From Aquimarina spinulae (GTDB lineage: Bacteria; Bacteroidota; Bacteroidia; Flavobacteriales; Flavobacteriaceae): a stretch of 64,000 nucleotides of DNA. Each line of letters begins with the position of its first letter. The first letter of the stretch is position 1. The translations under genes were made by a program, and so were the position numbers. Of the stretch, positions 8,275 through 16,431 are shown piece by piece. The DNA lies in contig NZ_CALSBP010000003.1 of NCBI RefSeq assembly GCF_943373825.1, positions 496,001 to 560,000 on the forward strand, in the 5' to 3' direction. The notes under the pieces were generated by a model, which did no database searches, was not told where the DNA came from, and was given only the letters and a program-made list of their open reading frames with translations.

Positions 8275-8362
8275 ATATCAATTGTTTTAAAAGAAGGCGA
8301 AAATACATTTTTTAGTATTGAATTCATCCTAAAACATCACGTATATTGATACATACTCATTT

Positions 8363-8602
8363 TCATCTTCTGCTATAAAACCCAAAAGTAAACCCAACTA
8401 CTTCTGTATATACATAACTTTGAATAGCTGTATCATATTCGATCGGAGCGTTGAATGCTCTCATGAGTTTAATCATTCGATAAAGTTTAGTTCTTGAAAT
8501 CCGTAATTGTTGTGCAAATTTTTCTGGTGATCCGGTGGCTTGTAAACGAATAAGTTGATCCATTCGTTCTATGATTTTGATATGTTTGATCATACAATCC
8601 AT
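8363..8602 (-). CDS. Small helix-turn-helix regulator
   Basis: 79 aa. Single HTH: ATGSPEKFAQQLRISRTKLYRMIKLM (residues about 22-47) followed by the short Bacteroidota-type tail APIEYDTAIQSYVYTE. Such tiny HTH proteins are frequent in this phylum, often beside small secreted or RiPP-like peptide genes (my recollection of context, not checked). It is the only intact copy in the window: decayed copies sit at 6737-6792 and about 2446-2500, each upstream of a lipoprotein gene. Target DNA unknown. Confidence 0.75.
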   Translation of the reverse strand: MDCMIKHIKIIERMDQLIRLQATGSPEKFAQQLRISRTKLYRMIKLMRAFNAPIEYDTAIQSYVYTEVVGFTFGFYSRR

Positions 8603-8812
8603 ATACGTTTCTCTTTATATGTTATACCTAATAACAATCCTTTCCCTTTCTGTAACAGTGAGATTGTTATGCTAAACTATATTACGGTGATATGATTACG
8701 TACTCATATCCTATACATACATAGTATTGAGAAAAGATATCGATGAATTGTACTACTGTAGTGTGTTGAATTTTTCATGGTGAGTTGTTTTAACCCTAAT
8801 TATGCAGTAGAA

Positions 8813-8905
8813 CTATTTTGAAGTAGTTTCAAAGCGTAATAGATTTTCTACTGTATAATCCAGGTTTAAGTTATACTTAAAAATACCACACGGCTTATGG
8901 CAATA
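8813..8905 (-). pseudogene. Orphan peptide fragment
   Basis: Minus strand stays open for about 30 codons and ends ...YNLNLDYTVENLLRF-ETTSK-stop with no start codon. The block NLDYTVENLL matches NLDCAVDFLM in the C-terminus of the protein at 14100-14597, in the same reading frame, and the DNA shares tctactg and aatccaggtt. Probably a piece of a decayed small gene; identity unknown. Confidence 0.35.
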
Positions 8906-8910
8906 AAATC

Positions 8911-8953
8911 ATAAATGAGGGAACTCCTCTTTTTGATGAGGGAACTCATTTAT
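8911..8953. repeat. Nested direct and inverted repeat
   Basis: Two copies of atgagggaactc (8915-8926, 8936-8947; 21-base period, two helical turns) enclosed by the inverted pair ataaatgag (8911-8919) / ctcatttat (8945-8953). Could be a protein-binding site or hairpin. Confidence 0.6.
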
Positions 8954-9077
8954 TGGTCTATACGTGTTATAACATAAGTAACAAGAAATACCCAATGTTA
9001 AGTTTTTGATTTGTAAGAAAAAAAGAAGCACCTGTACTTAAAAAAATGGTACATTGGTTGCTACATATATTGTCAAC

Positions 9078-9521
9078 ATGGTAGAACACATAGCACTAAA
9101 ACTGGCTACCGAAGCTGATCTCTCTGCAATGGTGCAGGTAGGAGATGCCTTATTTGATTACCCTATAAAAACAAATCGAGCCAAAGAATTTTTAAAGGAT
9201 CCCAGACACCACATGGTATTAGCCTATGATGGTGCACAAATTGTAGGAATGGCCTCGGGGTTTCATTATGTTCATCCCGACAAAGATCCTGTATTCTTTA
9301 TCGATGAAGTCTCTGTACTGGATGAATATCATAATAGAGGTATCGGACGCAAAGTCACCAGGTATTTATGTGATTATGCAAAACAATTAGATTGTGAGGA
9401 AGCCTGGCTGGCAACAGAACATTCTAATATCGCTGCAAGAAAAGCATATGGCGCTGCAGGAGGAATAGAAGACAAAGATCCCATTGTGCTTATTAATTTT
9501 GATCTAAAAAAATATGAGTAA
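9078..9521 (+). CDS. GNAT family N-acetyltransferase
   Basis: 147 aa from the ATG at 9078; an upstream in-frame TTG (9054) is less likely. GNAT fold: FIDEVSVLDEYHNRGIGRKVTRYL is motif A with the acetyl-CoA-binding V..xxRGIG loop, and LATEHSNIAARKAYGAAGG is motif B. Transfers an acetyl group from acetyl-CoA to a small molecule or protein amine; closest in style to aminoglycoside/AAC(3)-I-type or Rim-type small acetyltransferases, acceptor unknown. Downstream gene starts after 132 bases. Confidence 0.85.
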   Translation: MVEHIALKLATEADLSAMVQVGDALFDYPIKTNRAKEFLKDPRHHMVLAYDGAQIVGMASGFHYVHPDKDPVFFIDEVSVLDEYHNRGIGRKVTRYLCDYAKQLDCEEAWLATEHSNIAARKAYGAAGGIEDKDPIVLINFDLKKYE

Positions 9522-9653
9522 CACTCCCTCTTCGCTCTAAATCTTGCTTTAAGGAAATGTATGATTATCATACCAACTACCTATACTATTTTTACTAACT
9601 TTAACCGAGTCAAATACAATCATCAGTCAAACCACACAACAATCAAAATCATC

Positions 9654-11480
9654 ATGAAAAAACTCGTATTCCTTTTCCCTGTTCTTTCTTTTTTTATTTC
9701 TTGTTCTACTACTCCAGAAGCAGTCGTTGCACCAGATCATGTAAAATTGGTAGAAACCAATCTTAGTCATCCCGTATATATCAAGGGGGATTCGACATGG
9801 ACTATAGAAGAACGTATGAAACATTACGGAGTTCCGGGAGTGAGCATTGCTGTTATTAAAGACTACAAAATCGATTGGATAAAGAGCTATGGTATCACAG
9901 ACAAGGAAAATAAATCACCTGTTACCGATCAAACACTTTTTCAAGCTGGATCTATTAGTAAACCCGTAGCAGCATATGGGTCATTAACACTTGTAGAACA
10001 AGGTAAAATTGATCTCGACAAAGATGTAAATACTTATTTACAATCCTGGAAATTACCAGACAGTGAATTTACCAAAGAAAAGAAAGTTGCCCTTAAGCAC
10101 CTTCTTAATCATTCTGGAGGATTAACCGTACATGGTTTTTTAGGGTATAGCCCTGATCTGCCTGTACCTACACTAGTACAAGTTTTAAACGGGGAATCTC
10201 CAGCCAATTCTGGAGCTATCTTTGTAAATAAAATCCCGGAAAAGAGTTTTCGGTACTCTGGAGGAGGATATACAGTGATGCAACAAATGATGATCGATGT
10301 AGCTCAAAAGCCATTTCCGCAACTTATGAATGAATTGGTATTGCAACCTTTACAAATGAGTAATAGTACATATGATCAACCCTTACAAAGTGAACAATTA
10401 AAAATGGCTGCAACCGGTTACCTACCTGATGGTTCTATGACCAAAGGGAAACGACATACTTATCCAGAAATGGCCGCAGCAGGACTATGGACTACCGCAG
10501 AAGACCTGGCTAAATTTGCAGTTAATATACAACAGACATTAAAAGGAGAAAGTAAAGCTGCATTATCCCAGAATATGACTACCAAAATGCTAACTCCGTT
10601 TGTAGAAGATTTTAGTGGATTAGGCATCTTTATAAATAAAATGGAAGACGAAATCTATTTTGGCCACGGAGGCTGGGACGAAGGGTTTTCTAGTGAAATG
10701 ATAGCGCATAAAGATAAAGGGTACGGAGTAGTTGTATTAACCAACTCTAATCATCCTGATTTTATTTCAGAATTGATTCGATCGGTAGCACTTTCCTATT
10801 CGTGGGATGGTTTTGTACCAACATATGAAAAAATGGAAATGAATGCTGCTCAGCTAGAGGAAATTAGTGGTCGATATCGTTTAAAAAATGATAACCTCAT
10901 CAAGATATACCAGGCTAACAATCAACTATTCAGAAAAGATCTGGGCGCAGAACCAGTAGCTTTATTTAAGGTATCTGATAGCACGTATATTAGTAGAGAA
11001 AACAATCAACCTGTTCAGTTTACAACCGATGCAGAAAGTGGACAATTGAATATGTTACTCATACATCCTATGAAAAAAACAGTGGAATCTACTTTGGTAT
11101 TGATGAAAGAGGATGAGAAAATTCCTTTTGAATTCCTTGAAGAAGGTAATTTTGAAGAAGGTCTGAAAGCATATCAGGAAATAATGAAAACCAATGCGGA
11201 TGATCCTGCGGTTTCAGAAAATAACCTAAACCGATTAGGATATCGTTTTATGGGTACCGAAAACTTAAAATTAGCGCAAAATATATTTAAAGTTAATATG
11301 CTACTCTATCCAGAAAGTTTTAATGTATATGACAGTTATGCTGAAGCCTGTATGAAGATCGGAGACCTTGATCTGGCTATTGAAAATTATAAAAAATCGT
11401 ATAGCCTCAATGAGAAAAATACAAATGCCTTAAACATGATCGAGAAAATAGAGCAGAAAAAACAAAACCAGGCCGAATAA
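9654..11480 (+). CDS. Beta-lactamase family serine hydrolase lipoprotein
   Basis: 608 aa from the ATG at 9654, chosen because it opens the signal peptide MKKLVFLFPVLSFFISC (lipobox Cys17). Class-C beta-lactamase/DD-peptidase-like domain: catalytic Ser-x-x-Lys in QAGSISKP (Ser100, Lys103), FRYSGGGY as the Tyr motif, and FGHGGWDEG in place of the KTG triad. After about residue 420 comes a DUF3471-like beta segment and a TPR-like tail (LYPESFNVYDSYAEACMKIG, LAIENYKKSYSLNEKN). Likely an envelope esterase or peptidase; not necessarily a resistance enzyme. Confidence 0.88.
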   Translation: MKKLVFLFPVLSFFISCSTTPEAVVAPDHVKLVETNLSHPVYIKGDSTWTIEERMKHYGVPGVSIAVIKDYKIDWIKSYGITDKENKSPVTDQTLFQAGSISKPVAAYGSLTLVEQGKIDLDKDVNTYLQSWKLPDSEFTKEKKVALKHLLNHSGGLTVHGFLGYSPDLPVPTLVQVLNGESPANSGAIFVNKIPEKSFRYSGGGYTVMQQMMIDVAQKPFPQLMNELVLQPLQMSNSTYDQPLQSEQLKMAATGYLPDGSMTKGKRHTYPEMAAAGLWTTAEDLAKFAVNIQQTLKGESKAALSQNMTTKMLTPFVEDFSGLGIFINKMEDEIYFGHGGWDEGFSSEMIAHKDKGYGVVVLTNSNHPDFISELIRSVALSYSWDGFVPTYEKMEMNAAQLEEISGRYRLKNDNLIKIYQANNQLFRKDLGAEPVALFKVSDSTYISRENNQPVQFTTDAESGQLNMLLIHPMKKTVESTLVLMKEDEKIPFEFLEEGNFEEGLKAYQEIMKTNADDPAVSENNLNRLGYRFMGTENLKLAQNIFKVNMLLYPESFNVYDSYAEACMKIGDLDLAIENYKKSYSLNEKNTNALNMIEKIEQKKQNQAE

Positions 11481-11567
11481 ATATCATGATTCAACATATT
11501 ACAATATTATTTTTGAAATAATGGCAGCTTGTTTTTAAACTAACCGACAAGTACAATCAAAAACATA

Positions 11568-11628
11568 TCACACTGAGCTGTCATTAGTGAGCTGTCACAC
11601 TGAGCCTGTCGAAGTGTCGAAGTGTTGT
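11568..11628. repeat. Dispersed palindromic repeat
   Basis: tcacactgagctgtcattagtgagc then tcacactgagcctgtcgaagtgtcgaagtg: the reverse-complement form of the repeats at 4681-4730 and 5033-5198. Intergenic. Confidence 0.75.
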
Positions 11629-11759
11629 CAAAGACTAATTGTGAGTATCAAAAGTAGTATTGTAACAATATCCAGAGGTAATCGTCCTATACATACACAC
11701 CAATCATAAATCATAAATCATAAATACGTATGGGGTATAGTATAGAAAAGGATGCTCAA

Positions 11760-12728
11760 ATGAAAGCTCTGATGTATTATAAATACGGTTCATCTGATGT
11801 ACTTACTTTTAAAGAAATTCCAATACCTATTCCCAAAGAAAATGAAGTGCTGGTCAAAATTCGTGCAACTGCTATCAACTCATCAGATTGGGAACTCCTG
11901 AGAGGAAAACCTTTCTTTGCTCGTATCTGGGGGCTTCTAAAACCTAAATATCATATTCTAGGTTCTGATATTGCCGGACAAGTTGTTAGTATTGGTAAAG
12001 GCATTAGTAAATTTCGACCTGGTGATGCTGTGTTTGCAGATATATTCGAACAGTGGGGAGGTTTTGCAGAATATGTATGTGTTCACGAAGATCTATTATT
12101 GTCAAAACCTGAGCATATGACATTCGAAGAAGCATCTGCCATACCTCAGGCAGGTGTTGTTGCGCTACAAGGACTTCACTACAACGGAGAGATTAAACCC
12201 GGACAACAAGTTTTGATTAATGGCGCTGGTGGCGGTGCAGGTACATTTGCAATACAGATTGCCAAATCATTGGGTGCCGAAGTAACTGGTGTAGATAGTG
12301 GGAGAAAACTAGATCTGATGAGATCGGTCGGCGCAGATCATGTTATTGATTATACCAAAGAAGATTTTACTAAAGACAAGCAGCAATACGACTTGATTTT
12401 TGATATTGTGGGACGTCGTTCGATTTTTGATTTCAAGCGTATATTAAAACCTAAAGGAGCTTATGTTATGGCAGGTGGTTCTATGCGTAGACTTTTACAG
12501 GTTCTCTTTTGCGGTCCTCTGATCTCAAAAACCACTAGTAAGAAAATGGGACTCCTGATGCATAAACAAAATAAAGAAGATATCGGTCATATGCTGGCAC
12601 TACGTGATGCTGGAAAAGTAGTACCTGTTATTGATAGATGTTATCCACTATCCCAGGGCATAGCAGCATTTCAGTATTTTGGAGAAGGACTTGTTCTGGG
12701 AAAAATTATCATTACATCTGAAGCTTAA
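11760..12728 (+). CDS. Zinc-free MDR family NAD(P)-dependent alcohol dehydrogenase/quinone reductase
   Basis: 322 aa from the ATG at 11760 (MKALMYYKYGSSDVL, the usual family opening); an in-frame ATG at 11730 would add ten residues. GroES-like N-terminus with SDIAGQVVSIGKG and FRPGDAVFAD, then a Rossmann fold with VLINGAGGGAGTFAIQIAKSLGAEVTGV. It lacks the structural-zinc cysteines, as in quinone oxidoreductase-like members. Reduces or oxidises a small carbonyl substrate, identity unknown. First gene of a tight operon with the DinB and DoxX-like genes (gaps of 18 and 16 bases). Confidence 0.88.
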   Translation: MKALMYYKYGSSDVLTFKEIPIPIPKENEVLVKIRATAINSSDWELLRGKPFFARIWGLLKPKYHILGSDIAGQVVSIGKGISKFRPGDAVFADIFEQWGGFAEYVCVHEDLLLSKPEHMTFEEASAIPQAGVVALQGLHYNGEIKPGQQVLINGAGGGAGTFAIQIAKSLGAEVTGVDSGRKLDLMRSVGADHVIDYTKEDFTKDKQQYDLIFDIVGRRSIFDFKRILKPKGAYVMAGGSMRRLLQVLFCGPLISKTTSKKMGLLMHKQNKEDIGHMLALRDAGKVVPVIDRCYPLSQGIAAFQYFGEGLVLGKIIITSEA

Positions 12729-12746
12729 ATTAAAAAGAATAAATCT

Positions 12747-13256
12747 ATGAAACGAGAAAAATGGTTTGATCGAAAGTTTGACTTCTCTTTCGAAGAAAAC
12801 ATCTTCCCTTTACTACTCAAAAGACTCGAAGAAGCTCCCTCTATCCTTAGGGATACTATAAACTCTGTCACAAAAGAAAAGCTAACTCATAAAAAAAACG
12901 GAAAATGGTCTATCCAGGAAAACATGGGTCACCTGATCGATTTAGAACCTATCTGGCAAGGAAGACTCAATGATATTTTAACCGGTAAAATAGAATTGAG
13001 ACCTGCCGATCTGCAAAACAAAAAAACGGATTTTGCACAACATAACCTTAGAGATAGTAATGATTTGCTTAGTGAGTTCTCTGATATTCGTTCGATAACT
13101 GTAAACCAACTTTATCAACTTACCGAAAAAGAAATCTATAAACATGCATTGCACCCCAGGTTAAAAACACCAATGCGTACTATGGATTTATTTCTTTTTG
13201 TTGCAGAGCATGATGATCACCACATAGCTGCTATTGAAGAATTAAAGATGAAATAA
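12747..13256 (+). CDS. DinB family protein
   Basis: 169 aa four-helix bundle of the DinB/YfiT superfamily. The three metal histidines are visible: NMGHLIDLE and the pair in HDDHHIAAIEEL near the C-terminus; WSIQENMGH is the typical entry motif. Family members are metal-dependent, often thiol-transferase-like, and respond to stress. Second gene of the MDR/DinB/DoxX operon. Confidence 0.88.
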   Translation: MKREKWFDRKFDFSFEENIFPLLLKRLEEAPSILRDTINSVTKEKLTHKKNGKWSIQENMGHLIDLEPIWQGRLNDILTGKIELRPADLQNKKTDFAQHNLRDSNDLLSEFSDIRSITVNQLYQLTEKEIYKHALHPRLKTPMRTMDLFLFVAEHDDHHIAAIEELKMK

Positions 13257-13272
13257 AACAAAATAATGAATC

Positions 13273-13908
13273 ATGAATAGCATTAAGGAAAAACTATGGG
13301 TACAGATTTTTATCATTTATACCCGATATATGATCGGTGGGGCATTTGTTTTTGCTAGTCTTATCAAAATCAAAGGGAAACGATTTACATCGGTAAGTGG
13401 AGCATCGGAACCTATTGATACTGCCTGGCATTTTTTTGAAACCATGTATCAATCTGGGGTATATTGGAAATTTATTGGCATTGGCCAACTCATCGCGGGA
13501 TGTTTACTCATGACCCAAAGGTATGCTAAACTGGGAGCGCTACTTAATCTACCTATAATCGCCAATATATTTATAATTACTTTATCCTATTACTTTGCCT
13601 ATACTCCTGTGGTTACAGGATTAATGCTATTCGCAAATATGCTACTGATTATATGGGATTGGAATGAGCTTAAGGTTATAATCAACCTCCCTCCTATATT
13701 TGATAAAAAGAAAAGATTTGAAAAAGATAAAACCTGGGAAATAACTGGGATTATCTTATTTCTATTCACTTTTATCTATAGAATACTAGTTGACGGTTAT
13801 GATCCTTTCTTTTGGGCAGGAGTTTGCTTTCTGGTTGGTATAGTTGGATTAATCATAGGGCTAAAAAGAAAAAGAATGTATTACCCCAAAGAGAATACCT
13901 TGCAATAA
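13273..13908 (+). CDS. DoxX-like membrane protein
   Basis: 211 aa with about five hydrophobic segments. RYMIGGAFVFASLIKIKGKRF and the later FIGIGQLIAGCLLMTQRYAKLGALLNLPIIANIFIIT follow the DoxX-like layout (helix, charged loop, Gln-Gly helix pair). Function in this family is poorly defined; redox-linked membrane complexes are known for some. Last gene of the operon; a weak hairpin (caaacc ... ggtttg, 13931-13955) followed by T-rich sequence may end the transcript. Confidence 0.75.
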   Translation: MNSIKEKLWVQIFIIYTRYMIGGAFVFASLIKIKGKRFTSVSGASEPIDTAWHFFETMYQSGVYWKFIGIGQLIAGCLLMTQRYAKLGALLNLPIIANIFIITLSYYFAYTPVVTGLMLFANMLLIIWDWNELKVIINLPPIFDKKKRFEKDKTWEITGIILFLFTFIYRILVDGYDPFFWAGVCFLVGIVGLIIGLKRKRMYYPKENTLQ

Positions 13909-14039
13909 TACATTTTTTAAAATGAATTGATCAAACCGGGCCTTTCTGAAGGTTTGTTTACTTATTTTGATGGTTATATAGGTTTAGAAAAGCTCGGTCT
14001 GACACTAATAATCTGATTAATATTTCAGGGGCATAAAAA

Positions 14040-14093
14040 CTGTCAATTCGAGTGAATTTTACGATTAGAATGAGTAAAATTTGTATCGAGAAT
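14040..14093. repeat. Dispersed palindromic repeat, second type
   Basis: tgtcaattcgagtgaattt ... aaaatttgtatcgagaat. This has the shape of another flavobacterial repeat (tgtcatttcgagtg...tgtatcgagaa). It lies just beyond the 3' end of the Pro-rich protein gene. Confidence 0.55.
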
Positions 14094-14099
14094 AGGTTT

Positions 14100-14597
14100 T
14101 TAACATTGAAATGCTTGTTTTCGATACAAAATTCTTAACAGAATTTCACTTAAACTGACGCATTTCAGATTAATCGAACTCAGGTTAATACATAGCAAAT
14201 CCGAATTATACATTAGAAAATCTACTGCACAATCCAGGTTAAAGCTTACTTGAGTCGTTTTTTTTATACTACTCATTTTCTTATTCAGTTTTAAAATTTC
14301 TTTCATAAGATGAACATTTTCAATTGCTCTGTAAGAATCTGGACCTGGAGGTGGCGGTGGATCTGGTACTCCTCCCGGTGGTAACCCTCCATCAGGTCCA
14401 TAAAATTGAGGTTTAAACTTAACCAGAATATCAATTAGTAATTGTGGATCTTTTTCAAGATCTATAATGGGTCCATGCTTTTTTATAACATCCTTTATAA
14501 TTTTCTCCTGGTTCTTTACAGAAACAATAAGGTTCTTATCTCGTATATGAGATAGTTTAGAACCTTCAGCTTTTAAGTTTTTGATTTTTTTTGTCAT
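14100..14597 (-). CDS. Small Pro/Gly-rich protein, candidate modified substrate
   Basis: 165 aa from the ATG at 14597 (MTKKIKNLKAEGSK), 22 bases after the hydroxylase stop; a longer frame back to 14693 only overlaps that gene. No signal peptide. Residues 1-62 are basic, helix-forming and leader-like; residues 68-86 contain ten prolines among nineteen residues with Gly and Asp (LPPGGVPDPPPPPGP); the rest is a Lys-rich helix and a Cys-containing, Leu/Ser-rich tail. I recognise no family. Co-transcription with a prolyl-hydroxylase-like enzyme and a GlcNAc-transferase-family enzyme makes it the obvious candidate for hydroxyproline formation and glycosylation (inference). Confidence 0.7.
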   Translation of the reverse strand: MTKKIKNLKAEGSKLSHIRDKNLIVSVKNQEKIIKDVIKKHGPIIDLEKDPQLLIDILVKFKPQFYGPDGGLPPGGVPDPPPPPGPDSYRAIENVHLMKEILKLNKKMSSIKKTTQVSFNLDCAVDFLMYNSDLLCINLSSINLKCVSLSEILLRILYRKQAFQC

Positions 14598-14619
14598 ATG
14601 CGTTTCAATTTTAGAGTTT

Positions 14620-15216
14620 TTATCGTATTGCTTTTTGTCTTTCCCAGGTAACCAATGTTGTTTTTTTACCATTAACAATGGGTAATCCTGCATGCAACAT
14701 ATTATAATTACAATTTCCGTCTGGCAGTAAATTATCCCAGACCAATAACCTTCCTTGTTTTGGTTTGACTTTGATATCTAAATTTTTGAAATGTGTAGCT
14801 CCTCCTTTTTTAGGTCTATTGAGGTATAACAAATAGGTTTTCTTTCGTTCTCCTGCATAATGCTCGCCCCAGGCCCCACTATCATAGTGATAATCAAACT
14901 TACCGTGTTTGGCATATTTTGTGGCTTGCCATTGCTCTAATTTATTTAAGTTTACATCAAATAATGCTGTAATATCTTCCTCTATTTTCTTTACCACCCC
15001 TATAAGTGTATCTGTAAATAACTCCTGGTCTGCACTTTTACTAATCCGGGTATTGCTAAGATGACTCTTATGTATCCTTGGGTCTATTACCGTACTATGT
15101 TTCCAAAAAGAATATTCGAGTTCTTCTAATATTGTCGTACACATCGATGCAGGTACAAAATCATCAATACATACAATTTTATCTTTTTCTAATATTTCAG
15201 CTACAGATTGCTTCAT
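14620..15216 (-). CDS. Prolyl-4-hydroxylase-like 2OG-Fe(II) oxygenase
   Basis: 198 aa, the usual length of a stand-alone P4Hc-type domain. Iron ligands: FDYHYDSG (His110, Asp112) and NMLHAGLP (His175); 2-oxoglutarate-binding Lys184/185 in VNGKKTTLVTW. Supporting motifs: LLYLNRPKKGGATHF and GRLLVWDN. Enzymes with this arrangement hydroxylate prolines (or other residues) of proteins using O2, Fe(II) and 2-oxoglutarate. No signal peptide, so it acts in the cytoplasm. Its ATG lies inside the end of the upstream glycosyltransferase gene (20-base overlap), indicating translational coupling; the Pro-rich protein follows. Confidence 0.85.
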   Translation of the reverse strand: MKQSVAEILEKDKIVCIDDFVPASMCTTILEELEYSFWKHSTVIDPRIHKSHLSNTRISKSADQELFTDTLIGVVKKIEEDITALFDVNLNKLEQWQATKYAKHGKFDYHYDSGAWGEHYAGERKKTYLLYLNRPKKGGATHFKNLDIKVKPKQGRLLVWDNLLPDGNCNYNMLHAGLPIVNGKKTTLVTWERQKAIR

Positions 15217-16099
15217 TTTCTATACCATTATCATACAACTTAAGATCAATATGTTTTTCATATTCAATCACTTTCCTCTCAGGACCAAGTATAGTATTAG
15301 AAGTCATGTTTGTTGTATAGATTATTTTCATTTTATTATAAGATATCTCCTCCTGTTTATACCATGAGGTATGATCATCCCAATGGGGTGTTCTTGTTTT
15401 TCTATCGTATAAATGCCACCCTAAAATAACATGAGGGTGAAACAAATCATATCCATATGTATACGCCCTAAGACTGGTTAATACCTCGTCTCCAAAAAAG
15501 TAGATCTCTGGATCAAAATGAATTTCTTTATTAAAGAAGCCATCGGCAAACAAAAAGTGTAATGAGATAAATTGTGCAACAAGTGGTTTCTTAATTTTTT
15601 TCCAATGAGGAATAGGATAACTTGTTAACTTCGTAAGAAGCCCTTTATCCCGCTCTAAAGGATAGATTTTAAGTGGGTATTTCATTCTTCCGTCGGGTTC
15701 ATTTTCGGGATCATAAGAAGGAAGGTATGCCGTGATAATTGGTTTTTTTATACCTTCATCTTTTAAGGCTTTAAACATTTTTATAGTTTCCTCATCCCAG
15801 TTTTTTACAAACCTATGATGAGAATCCAGGTATAAGGTATAGGCTTCATTTTTCCATTGTTTCTGAAGTAAATTACGTGCCCAGTTACACCCTTTACTGT
15901 CTTTATAATGAATATCAAGAATTTCGACATTACTGTAGTCAAAAACTTCTTTTTTAAGTTGTTCTTTATTTCCATGTTGCCATGCAATTACGATTCTTAG
16001 TCTCTCGGGGTGTTTAGCCTTTTTGTTAAGATCAATCACTGTGTTAGACAGCTCTTTATCACGGTATGCTGGTATTTGTATGTATATCTTTTCGAGCAT
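15197..16099 (-). CDS. GlcNAc-transferase family (PF11397/GT60-like) glycosyltransferase
   Basis: 300 aa from the ATG at 16099 (MLEKIYIQIPAYRD); longer in-frame starts upstream add an unlikely tail. Nucleotide-sugar GT-A-type fold. Family signatures: IQIPAYRDKEL, IVIAWQHG, GCNWARNLLQKQW, LYLDSHHRFVKNWDE (metal-binding Asp92-Ser-His94), FLFADGFF, FFGDEVLTSLRAYTYGYDLFHP and GWHLYDRK. This family includes the enzyme that adds GlcNAc to hydroxyproline of Skp1 in Dictyostelium. Cytoplasmic here. First gene of the operon GT / hydroxylase / Pro-rich protein; a Crp-like regulator is divergent. Confidence 0.85.
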   Translation of the reverse strand: MLEKIYIQIPAYRDKELSNTVIDLNKKAKHPERLRIVIAWQHGNKEQLKKEVFDYSNVEILDIHYKDSKGCNWARNLLQKQWKNEAYTLYLDSHHRFVKNWDEETIKMFKALKDEGIKKPIITAYLPSYDPENEPDGRMKYPLKIYPLERDKGLLTKLTSYPIPHWKKIKKPLVAQFISLHFLFADGFFNKEIHFDPEIYFFGDEVLTSLRAYTYGYDLFHPHVILGWHLYDRKTRTPHWDDHTSWYKQEEISYNKMKIIYTTNMTSNTILGPERKVIEYEKHIDLKLYDNGIENEAICS

Positions 16100-16431
16100 T
16101 ATTATTTTCTTTTTAGTTGTATGTTGTATCGCTATACTTATCTGTACAACTAAATTTTTATCAAGATACAATGGGTTCTCCTCTCAAAAAAGGGGGATTT
16201 ACCTATTAATAGTCAGGGATTTACCCTTTTTGGGTATGGTTTAATGGGGTAAACCTGGGAGAGACTAAAGTAGCGATATACTCTTATTAAGATGGGTTAA
16301 CCCGACTTTTGTAACCTGATGCAGAATCTATAATTGAATCAAAATATCTATCTAATCATACTAGTTCTTTAGTATATTGCAAGTGCTTCATTTTTTTAAC
16401 TCAAAAAACTATTTGTATAAGCATTTTTCAA
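16100..16431. other. Divergent promoter region
   Basis: 332 bases between the glycosyltransferase operon (left) and the Crp-like gene (right). It contains aaaagggggatttacct (16188-16204) and a second gggatttaccc shortly after (about 16213-16223), then gggtatgg and ggggtaaacc. The first 17-mer recurs in complement at 29157-29173. These may be operator sequences or repeat remnants. No coding sequence seen. Confidence 0.55.

Larger units (their letters stand above)
8603..9077. other. Gene-free stretch between HTH gene and GNAT gene
   Basis: 475 bases. Contains an orphan coding-like fragment on the minus strand (8813-8905) and a direct plus inverted repeat (8911-8953). No complete gene seen. Promoters for the two divergent flanking genes must lie here. 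Confidence 0.6.

Noticed and set aside
14598-14693. N-terminal extension of the Pro-rich protein (MQDYPLLMVKKQ...)
   Set aside because: It lies entirely within or just after the hydroxylase coding sequence in another frame; the ATG at 14597 gives a sensible intergenic start.
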